Positions 58,284 to 64,000 of a stretch of DNA of 64,000 nucleotides are shown here, in pieces. Made by a program: the position numbers and the translations under genes. Source of the stretch: Fimenecus sp900545625 (GTDB taxonomy: Bacteria > Bacillota > Clostridia > Oscillospirales > Acutalibacteraceae); assembly GCA_963931525.1 (NCBI GenBank), contig OZ007023.1:868001-932000 (forward strand). Reading direction: 5' to 3'. The notes beneath the pieces are model-generated. The model worked only from the letters and a program-made list of their open reading frames with translations, was not told the DNA's origin and did not search any database. Position 1 is the first letter of the stretch. Every line of letters begins with the position of its first letter.

Positions 58284-58284
58284 A

Positions 58285-58332
58285 CAACAATATATTGTGT
58301 TTCGCAAGAATAAATTTAACAACATATTGTGA
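58285..58332 (+). promoter_or_regulatory. Two NrdR boxes upstream of nrdD
   Basis: CAACAATATATTGTGT (58285-58300) and TAACAACATATTGTGA (58317-58332) match the NrdR consensus and are 32 bases apart, i.e. about three helical turns, the classical NrdR arrangement. Confidence 0.85.
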
Positions 58333-58339
58333 AAACGGC

Positions 58340-58368
58340 TTGACAGCTCCAAGCGGCTGTGATAGTAT
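58340..58368 (+). promoter_or_regulatory. Promoter for nrdD-trxB
   Basis: TTGACA (58340-58345), 17-base spacer, TAGTAT (58363-58368), just downstream of the NrdR boxes. Confidence 0.75.
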
Positions 58369-58442
58369 AGATCATACAGGCGTTTCGGAGAAACACGATT
58401 TTAGAAACATAAAAACTTTTTAATAAAAGCGAGGGAAAAGGA

Positions 58443-60812
58443 ATGTATCAGGTCATCAAGCGAGACGGTAAACATGTGGATTTTGACCTCTCCAAGATCA
58501 CCGAAGCGATCCGCAAGGCGTTTGAGGCGCAGGAACGGCAGTACAACATGGACATCATCGAGCTGCTGGCGCTCAAGGTCACCGCGGATTTTGAGAAGAA
58601 GATCAAGGACGGTCTCATCGGCGTGGAGGACATCCAGGACAGCGTTGAGGCGGTGCTCATCGCGGCGGACTACGCCGACGTGGCGAAAGGTTATATCCTT
58701 TACAGAAAGCAGCGCGAAAAGATCCGCAACATGAAGTCCACCGTGCTCGATTACAAGGAGATCGTGGACAATTACGTGCATCTGACAGACTGGCGCGTGA
58801 AGGAAAACTCCACCGTGACCTATTCCGTCGGCGGCCTGATCTTAAGCAACTCCGGTGCGATCACGGCAAACTATTGGCTTTCGGAGATCTATGACAACGA
58901 GATCGCCGAGGCGCACCGCAACGCGGACATCCACATCCATGACCTGTCCATGCTCACGGGCTACTGCGCGGGCTGGTCGTTAAAGCAGCTCATCCAGGAG
59001 GGCCTGGGCGGCATCCCCGGCAAGATCACCTCTTCGCCCGCGTCGCACCTTTCGACGCTGTGCAACCAGATGGTCAACTTCCTCGGCATCATGCAGAACG
59101 AATGGGCGGGCGCGCAGGCGTTCTCCTCCTTCGACACCTACCTTGCCCCGTTTGTAAAGGTTGACAACTTGTCATACAAGGAAGTCAAGCAGTGCATCCA
59201 GTCCTTCGTCTACGGCGTCAATACGCCCAGCCGCTGGGGCACGCAGTCGCCGTTCACGAACATCACGCTGGACTGGACAGTCCCCGCGGACCTTGCCGAA
59301 TTAAACGCGATCGTCGGCGGCAAGGAAATGGACTTCAAATACAAAGACTGCAAAAAAGAGATGGACATGGTCAACAAGGCGTTCATCGAGATCATGGTCG
59401 AGGGCGACGCCAACGGCCGCGGCTTCCAGTACCCGATCCCGACCTATTCCATCACCAAGGACTTCGACTGGTCCGAGACCGAAAACAACAAGCTGCTGTT
59501 TGAAATGACCGCGAAGTACGGCACGCCGTATTTCTCGAACTACATCAACAGCGATATGGAGCCTTCGGACGTCCGTTCCATGTGCTGCCGCCTGCGGCTC
59601 GATCTGCGCGAGCTGCGCAAGAAATCCGGCGGCTACTTCGGCAGCGGCGAAAGCACCGGCTCTGTGGGCGTGGTCACCATCAACATGCCGCGCATTGCAT
59701 ATCTCTCGAAGACCGAGGAAGAATTCTATAAGCGGCTCGATCGCATGATGGATATTTCCGCGCGTTCTTTGAAGGTCAAGCGCGACATCATTTCGCGGCT
59801 TTTGGACGAGGGACTGTATCCGTACACCAAGCGCTACCTCGGCACATTCAACAACCATTTCTCGACCATCGGGCTTATCGGCATGAACGAAGCCTGCCTG
59901 AACGCCAACTGGATCGGCGAGGACTTGGGCCACGAGCGCGCACAGCAGTTTACAAAGGATGTGCTCAATCACATGCGCGAGCGCCTTTCCGATTATCAGG
60001 AGCAGTACGGCGACCTGTATAACCTTGAGGCGACGCCCGCAGAGTCTACGACCTACCGCCTTGCAAAGCACGACGTCGCGCGTTATCCCGACATCATTAC
60101 GGCGGCGGGCGACTGCGGCACCCCGTACTACACGAACTCTTCGCACCTGCCGGTGGACTTCACAGCCGACATTTTTGAGGCGTTGGACATCCAGGACGAT
60201 CTGCAGACGCTCTACACCTCCGGCACGGTGTTCCATGCCTTCCTTGGTGAAAAGCTGCCGAGCTGGCAGTCTGCGGCGAATCTGGTGCGCAAGATCGCCG
60301 AGAACTACAAGCTGCCCTATTACACCATGTCGCCGACTTACTCCGTCTGCAAGGAGCACGGCTACATCACGGGCGAGCATTACACCTGCCCCGAGTGCGG
60401 CGGTGTGACCGAAGTGTACAGCCGCATTACCGGCTACTATCGTCCGGTGCAGAACTGGAACGACGGCAAGGCGGAAGAATTCAAGCACCGCAAGCTGTAT
60501 GACATTGCGAACTCGCATCTGCGCCGTCACGGCGTCTCTGCGGAAAGCGCGGAAGCCCAGCCGGCAGCTGCGGAAGATAAGGCGGGCGAGCTGCTTCTGT
60601 TCACCACCAAGACCTGCCCGAACTGCAAGCTTGCGAAAGCGGCGCTCGACAAAGCGGGCGTAGCCTATACCGTGATTGACGCGGAGGAAAACGCTGCGCT
60701 CACAGACAAATACGGTGTGCGCCAGGCGCCGACACTCGTGTCGGTCGCGGGCGACAGCTTTGAGACTTTTGCGAACGCCTCCAACATCAAGGCCTTCGCG
60801 GAAAGGGCATAA
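58443..60812 (+). CDS. nrdD: Anaerobic ribonucleoside-triphosphate reductase with fused C-terminal glutaredoxin-like domain
   Basis: A 789-residue class III ribonucleotide reductase. An ATP-cone (residues ~1-95: YQVIKRDGKHVDFDLSKI) is followed by the catalytic barrel (NADIHIHDLSMLTGYCAG, LDWTVPADL). The zinc-type CKEHGYITGEH..CPECGG site precedes the glycyl radical loop RITGYYRPVQNWNDGK (Gly ~664). The last ~76 residues are a glutaredoxin/thioredoxin-like domain, LLLFTTKTCPNCKLAKAAL with active site CPNC at ~725-728 and a cis-Pro in QAPTLV. The fusion suggests built-in thiol reduction rather than formate. trxB starts 4 bases later. Confidence 0.95.
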   Translation: MYQVIKRDGKHVDFDLSKITEAIRKAFEAQERQYNMDIIELLALKVTADFEKKIKDGLIGVEDIQDSVEAVLIAADYADVAKGYILYRKQREKIRNMKSTVLDYKEIVDNYVHLTDWRVKENSTVTYSVGGLILSNSGAITANYWLSEIYDNEIAEAHRNADIHIHDLSMLTGYCAGWSLKQLIQEGLGGIPGKITSSPASHLSTLCNQMVNFLGIMQNEWAGAQAFSSFDTYLAPFVKVDNLSYKEVKQCIQSFVYGVNTPSRWGTQSPFTNITLDWTVPADLAELNAIVGGKEMDFKYKDCKKEMDMVNKAFIEIMVEGDANGRGFQYPIPTYSITKDFDWSETENNKLLFEMTAKYGTPYFSNYINSDMEPSDVRSMCCRLRLDLRELRKKSGGYFGSGESTGSVGVVTINMPRIAYLSKTEEEFYKRLDRMMDISARSLKVKRDIISRLLDEGLYPYTKRYLGTFNNHFSTIGLIGMNEACLNANWIGEDLGHERAQQFTKDVLNHMRERLSDYQEQYGDLYNLEATPAESTTYRLAKHDVARYPDIITAAGDCGTPYYTNSSHLPVDFTADIFEALDIQDDLQTLYTSGTVFHAFLGEKLPSWQSAANLVRKIAENYKLPYYTMSPTYSVCKEHGYITGEHYTCPECGGVTEVYSRITGYYRPVQNWNDGKAEEFKHRKLYDIANSHLRRHGVSAESAEAQPAAAEDKAGELLLFTTKTCPNCKLAKAALDKAGVAYTVIDAEENAALTDKYGVRQAPTLVSVAGDSFETFANASNIKAFAERA

Positions 60813-60815
60813 TCT

Positions 60816-61727
60816 ATGCAGGATATCCTGATCGTCGGCGCGGGCACGGCGGGCTTGACCGCCGCGATCTATGCGGCGCGCGCGGGAAAGACCGTGACCG
60901 TGCTCGAAAACGAAGCCGTCGGCGGGCAGATCGCCACCTCGCCGCAGGTCGAGAACTACCCCGGCTTTGAAAGCATCAGCGGGGCGGATTTCTCGGATCG
61001 CCTCTTTACCCAGGCGACCGCGCTCGGCGTGTCCGTGGAGCTCGAAAAAGCACAGGCTGTGCGTGCGCAGGACGGTATGTTCACCGTCGAAACGAGTGGC
61101 GAAAGCTATTCGGCGCGTGCGCTCATCCTCGCGACGGGCGTAAAGCACCGCCGGCTCGGGCTCGCGGAAGAAGCGTCCTATCTCGGGCGCGGGCTGTCCT
61201 ATTGCGCGGTGTGCGACGGGGCGTTTTTCAAAAACCGCACCGTAGCCGTCGTGGGCGGCGGCAACGCCGCACTGCAAAGCGCGATCTATCTTTCCGACGT
61301 CGCCGAAAAGGTGTATCTGATCCACCGCCGCACGCAGTACCGCGCGGAGGAGGCCGTGATCCGTGCCATGGAAGCAAAGCCGAACATCGAACCCGTTTTG
61401 AATAAAACGGTGGCGGCGCTCTCCGGCGAACCGCTTTTGCAGTCGCTCACACTGTGCGATACGCAGACAGGGGACAAGTCGGAGCTTCCCGTGAACGGCG
61501 TATTCGTTTCGATCGGCAAAGTTCCTGCAAATGATTTTTGCCGTGACTTGGTGATGCTCGACGACGCCGGTTTCATTGTGGCGGACGAATCGTGCAAAAC
61601 GAATGTGCCCGGGCTGTTCGCCGCAGGCGACTGCCGCACAAAGACTGTGCGTCAGCTGACCACCGCCGCTTCGGACGGCAGCATTGCCGCCCTTGCCGCG
61701 TGCGATTATCTGAACGCAAACGCATAA
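60816..61727 (+). CDS. trxB: Thioredoxin reductase-like flavoprotein
   Basis: A 303-residue low-molecular-weight thioredoxin reductase. FAD-binding IVGAGTAGLTAAIYAARAG, the redox-active C130-AVC-133 (YCAVCDGAFF), NADPH-binding VGGGNAALQSAIYL and the C-terminal FAAGDCRTKTVRQLTTA are present. It lies 4 bases after nrdD, so the flavoprotein probably recycles the CPNC domain fused to NrdD using NAD(P)H (inference). Confidence 0.94.
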   Translation: MQDILIVGAGTAGLTAAIYAARAGKTVTVLENEAVGGQIATSPQVENYPGFESISGADFSDRLFTQATALGVSVELEKAQAVRAQDGMFTVETSGESYSARALILATGVKHRRLGLAEEASYLGRGLSYCAVCDGAFFKNRTVAVVGGGNAALQSAIYLSDVAEKVYLIHRRTQYRAEEAVIRAMEAKPNIEPVLNKTVAALSGEPLLQSLTLCDTQTGDKSELPVNGVFVSIGKVPANDFCRDLVMLDDAGFIVADESCKTNVPGLFAAGDCRTKTVRQLTTAASDGSIAALAACDYLNANA

Positions 61728-61733
61728 AATCTT

Positions 61734-61766
61734 AAAATCCCTTTGCCTTATGCAAAGGGATTTTTT
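61734..61766 (+). terminator. Terminator after trxB
   Basis: 13-bp stem (aaaatccctttgc / gcaaagggatttt) with a CTTAT loop and TTTTTT tail. Confidence 0.92.
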
Positions 61767-61830
61767 GCCCATGGAAGAGTCTTACACGAAGCTATTTCGG
61801 ATTTCATCATAGTAGAAAGTCTGCAAAACC

Positions 61831-61972
61831 CGTAGTGGCAGGCTTCCATGCCTGCCTGAGGAGCGTGCGAAACGGAAACGACTTTTTATTGTTACGAGGA
61901 TCCAAAACTTTTTTCAGCAACTGGAATCAAAATCCAACCGCTATGGGGCAGGCGTGGAAGCCTGCCACTACG
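61831..61972. repeat. Inverted-repeat element (MITE-like), 142 bp
   Basis: Arms 61831-61856 and 61947-61972 are 26-base inverted copies with one mismatch (CGTAGTGGCAGGCTTCCATG...). Each arm is itself a hairpin (ggcaggc / gcctgcc). The 90-base centre has no ORF. It fills much of the 456-base gap between trxB and spoVT; the remainder (61973-62183) shows only the likely spoVT promoter region and no other gene. Confidence 0.85.
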
Positions 61973-62183
61973 CGGCGTTGTTTTTCTCTTCCTGCGCAGA
62001 CGGTGGATGCTCTCACCCTGCGGAACTCCGCTACCGCGCCGTCTAAACACGGATTCATCTTTTTACAAATTCTTCCACTTAATTTTCGACAAAAAACTTT
62101 CCTGTTTTTTCGGTATAAAATCTCCAATCAAACAGACAATAACACAGAACAATTTTGAAAAAAGGAAAAAGGAGATTTTATAT

Positions 62184-62723
62184 ATGAAAGCCACAGGCAT
62201 TGTCAGAAGAATCGATGACCTCGGGCGCGTGGTCATCCCCAAGGAGATCCGCCGCACCATGCGCATCCGCGAGGGCGACCCGCTGGAAATTTACACCGCG
62301 GCGGACGGCGAGGTCATTTTTAAGAAGTATTCCCCCATCGGCGAGCTGTCGCAGATCGCTGCGCAGTATGCGGAGGTGCTCAACCGCGCCATCCAGCTGC
62401 CCGTGCTCATCACGGATCGTGACCACGTGATCGCAGTCTCCGGCGCGCCCAAGCGCGATTTCGCCGACCGCCGCGTCAGCGAGGAGCTTGAAGCCTTGAT
62501 GACCGATCGCGCGACCTACACCGCAACGCCCGATACCCCGCCCTTGTACCCCGTTTCGGGCTATGAAAAGGAGGCGGCGCTGGCGTTCCCGATCATCGGC
62601 AGCGGCGACGTTTCGGGTTCTGTTGTGCTGATGCTTCGCGAAGACGGCTCCATGCCCACGGCGGAGGAGACGAAGCTTTTGCAGGTCGCGGCGTCCTTCC
62701 TCGGCAAGCAGATGGAGGATTGA
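62184..62723 (+). CDS. spoVT: Stage V sporulation regulator SpoVT (AbrB family)
   Basis: A 179-residue regulator. The N-terminal ~50 residues are an AbrB swapped-hairpin DNA-binding domain (ATGIVRRIDDLGRVVIPKEIRRTMRIREGD), and the C-terminal ~120 residues a GAF-like domain (PVLITDRDHVIAVSG; AALAFPIIGSGDVSGSVVLM). This is the SpoVT layout; SpoVT modulates SigG-dependent forespore genes. The ATG follows AAAAGGAG. An open frame extends upstream without support. Confidence 0.94.
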   Translation: MKATGIVRRIDDLGRVVIPKEIRRTMRIREGDPLEIYTAADGEVIFKKYSPIGELSQIAAQYAEVLNRAIQLPVLITDRDHVIAVSGAPKRDFADRRVSEELEALMTDRATYTATPDTPPLYPVSGYEKEAALAFPIIGSGDVSGSVVLMLREDGSMPTAEETKLLQVAASFLGKQMED

Positions 62724-62795
62724 CGGCAAATCGATCCAACAGAAGGGACTTCTGTCGGATCCGGAGAACCCCCGGCGCGCGTGTCAAAAAATTGC

Positions 62796-63011
62796 CTTTT
62801 GCTCCCCTTGTCATGGGTGATTCCCCGCAGTGCGGGGAAATGTCGCGAAGCGACAAAGGGGACGGCCGCCGTCAGCGGCTGTCGAGCGAAGCGAGACTGA
62901 GGGGTAGTCAAAAGCCTTGATACTTCAAGGCTTCTCTCTCCCTTAAGTCACGCGCTTCGCGCGTGCCACCTCCCTCGTCAGAGGGAGGAAAAAAGACTTT
63001 ATTGACAGTCT
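62796..63011. repeat. Intergenic modular palindromic repeat, copy 2
   Basis: A 216-base relative of the element at 21488-21641, sharing the order CTTTTGCTCCCCTTGTCA ... CTGTCGAGCRAAGCGAGAC ... paired CCTTGATA/TTCAAGG ... CGCGCGTGCCACCTCCC ... AAAAAAGACTT ... TTGACAGTCT. Relative to copy 1 it carries an extra ~60 bases of nested hairpins (CCCCGCAGTGCGGGG, GTCGCGAAGCGAC, GGCCGCCGTCAGCGG). It also lies between convergent genes. Confidence 0.85.
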
Positions 63012-63166
63012 CCGCGTCGAAACAGTCCACAGGACTGTTGTGCCGCCCTCTCCTGCGCTTTTCAAAGAAAAAGAATTTCGCGCCCTGCGGGGCACCGCAG
63101 CGGCGCTGCCTTTGGAATCCGCGATTTTTTGTAAAAAAGCGAGTAAAACTTTTGTGTTGTCTATCG
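63012..63166. other. Gene-free spacer with GC-palindromic fragments
   Basis: No ORF or known RNA is seen. It holds short palindromes (ACAGTCCACAGGACTGT; GCGCCCTGCGGGGC) and may be a further degenerate module of the neighbouring repeat. Confidence 0.4.
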
Positions 63167-63200
63167 ATAAAAACGGGAGAAAGCGTCTGCTCTCTCCCGT
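63167..63200 (-). terminator. Terminator of the sua5 gene (minus strand)
   Basis: On the minus strand, ACGGGAGA pairs with TCTCCCGT across a 12-base loop and is followed by TTTTATC, 19 bases after the stop at 63219. Confidence 0.8.
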
Positions 63201-63218
63201 CCTTTTGTGTTCCTATTT

Positions 63219-64000
63219 TTATTGTTCCGTATCGTTCAAATCCACCAAATGAAATCCCGCCGCGCGGATCAGACGGTTATAGACCGCAAGCCCCATGCCG
63301 TCAAGCTCCGGACAGCGCGCGTACACGGTCGCCGCGCCATGCTCGTCGAGTTCGCGCAGCGCGTCGAAAAGCCGCGCCGCCTGTGATGCGCCGTCGTGCG
63401 CCTTGCCGTAGGTCACAGCGCGCGCAAAATGCGATTCTTCCCCCTGAAAGCAGAGAATGGTCGCGTCCTTGCCGGCGACATAGGCGCAGAACTGTTCGAA
63501 CGAGCCTTTTACGATCGTGATGTCGGCGCGCGGGGCGTAGTGCTTGTATTTCATGCCGGGCGACGCGGCGACCGCGCCGTCCTCCAATTTGTGCAGTACG
63601 GCGTCATCCACCTCGACTTCGCCGAGCACACCGCGCAGCTGTTCCACGGTCACGCCGCCCGGACGCAGGACGCGCGGCACGTCGCCCGTTAAAGCGACGA
63701 CCGTGGATTCCACGCCGACTTTACATGCGCCGCCGTCCAAGATCAGCGGGATACGCCCGTCCATATCCGCCAGCACATACGCGGCGTTCGTAGGGCTCGG
63801 GCTGCCCGAAAGGTTGGCGCTCGGCGCGGCAAGCGGTACGCCTGCGGCGCGGATGACGGCCGCTGCAGCAGGGTGGACGGGCATGCGCACCGCTACGGTC
63901 GGAAGTCCCGCCGAAACTCCGGCGGGTACGCGGTCGCTTCTCGGTAATATCATGGTCAGGGGACCGGGCCAAAACGCCTTGGCAAGACGCTTGGCGCTTT
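63219..64000 (-). CDS. L-threonylcarbamoyladenylate synthase (Sua5 type), cut by window edge
   Basis: The C-terminal ~260 residues of a YrdC/Sua5 protein that makes threonylcarbamoyl-AMP for t6A37 tRNA modification. The frame is open to the window end and begins there with RLAKAFWPGPLT, the conserved YrdC motif, so the N-terminus lies beyond 64000; the internal ATG at 63953 is not the start. Further motifs are APSANLSGSPSPTNA and GVESTVVAL. The C-terminal Sua5 domain (SPGMKYKHYAP linker, then a Rossmann-like part to VYNRLIRAAGFHLVDL) marks the long Sua5 form. The product of its pathway is the substrate of TcdA encoded at 12535. Confidence 0.94.
   Translation of the reverse strand, partial: SAKRLAKAFWPGPLTMILPRSDRVPAGVSAGLPTVAVRMPVHPAAAAVIRAAGVPLAAPSANLSGSPSPTNAAYVLADMDGRIPLILDGGACKVGVESTVVALTGDVPRVLRPGGVTVEQLRGVLGEVEVDDAVLHKLEDGAVAASPGMKYKHYAPRADITIVKGSFEQFCAYVAGKDATILCFQGEESHFARAVTYGKAHDGASQAARLFDALRELDEHGAATVYARCPELDGMGLAVYNRLIRAAGFHLVDLNDTEQ

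Noticed and set aside
59301..61772. 823-residue minus-strand frame antisense to nrdD and trxB
   Set aside because: It is a composition artefact opposite well-supported genes; its translation has no recognisable motifs.
1..64000. Prophage, integrative element, IS transposase, defence island or CRISPR array
   Set aside because: No integrase, transposase, phage structural, restriction or cas-like protein was found; gene content is core-like throughout.

Overview
The window is a gene-dense, GC-rich stretch of bacterial chromosome. Several things point to an endospore-forming, strictly anaerobic Clostridia-type Firmicute, probably an Oscillospirales-like gut anaerobe (inference). Sporulation and spore genes are present: SpoVT, YpeB, CotF-like coat proteins, a SpoIID domain and a SigH-like sigma factor. 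Anaerobic functions are an oxygen-independent ribonucleotide reductase (NrdD/NrdG), the clostridial SCIFF peptide with its radical SAM maturase, and a V-type ATPase. Promoters of the form TTGACA-N17-TATAAT, AGGAGG-type ribosome binding sites and Rho-independent terminators are easy to see. There is no phage, plasmid, IS transposase or CRISPR array. Non-genic mobile-like DNA is limited to two copies of a modular palindromic repeat and one inverted-repeat element.

Layout. 1-1.0 kb: end of a V-ATPase operon (atpB, atpD). 1.1-5.7 kb (minus): SCIFF peptide/maturase unit with two small genes, then an AraC regulator cotranscribed with an Orn/Lys/Arg decarboxylase-family gene. 5.8-10.2 kb (plus): L-fucose catabolic operon fucI-kinase-fucU-fucA. 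10.3-12.3 kb: azlCD amino-acid exporter, a possible non-coding RNA, and a GtrA-like protein. 12.5-16.5 kb: tcdA, an Fe-S aldo/keto reductase and a GH127-type glycosidase. 16.5-21.4 kb: tRNA-Met and tRNA-Glu, a zinc ribbon protein, the SigH-like factor, a phosphosugar mutase and YifB. 21.4-29 kb: repeat element 1, a metallophosphoesterase, CapA, pyrophosphatase, pncB, a nitroreductase and a large membrane protein. 29-34 kb: lipid kinase, glyQS, tRNA-Ala, HD protein, spore coat pair, and carD behind a very large leader hairpin. 34-39 kb: a second metallophosphoesterase, a degenerate HATPase, gapA and a PAP2 protein. 39-43.5 kb: a repeat-rich membrane protein, then a TPP riboswitch controlling a thiamine-related ABC operon. 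43.6-45.3 kb: a lipoprotein and YpeB. 45.4-53.9 kb: a long operon of cysteine desulfurase, thiI, pncC, two class B sortases, a chimeric CinA-like/SpoIID membrane protein, and galE. 53.9-56.8 kb: lemA, a TPM protein and citrate synthase. 56.9-61.7 kb: a MarR regulator and an NrdR-box-controlled nrdG, nrdD, trxB cluster. 61.8-64 kb: inverted-repeat element, spoVT, repeat element 2, and the tsaC/sua5 gene running off the right edge.

The most unusual gene is at 50731-52842. Its cytoplasmic half looks like a catalytically dead CinA (both the molybdopterin-binding-like and the PncC-like domain). A transmembrane helix joins this to an extracytoplasmic SpoIID-type domain. It sits in one operon with an intact PncC and two sortases. 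Other points of interest are the 25-bp hairpin plus T-run between the carD promoter and its start, an apparent RNA gene at 11.5-11.7 kb, an NrdD with a fused C-terminal glutaredoxin-like domain next to trxB, and a SCIFF precursor with a seventh cysteine.
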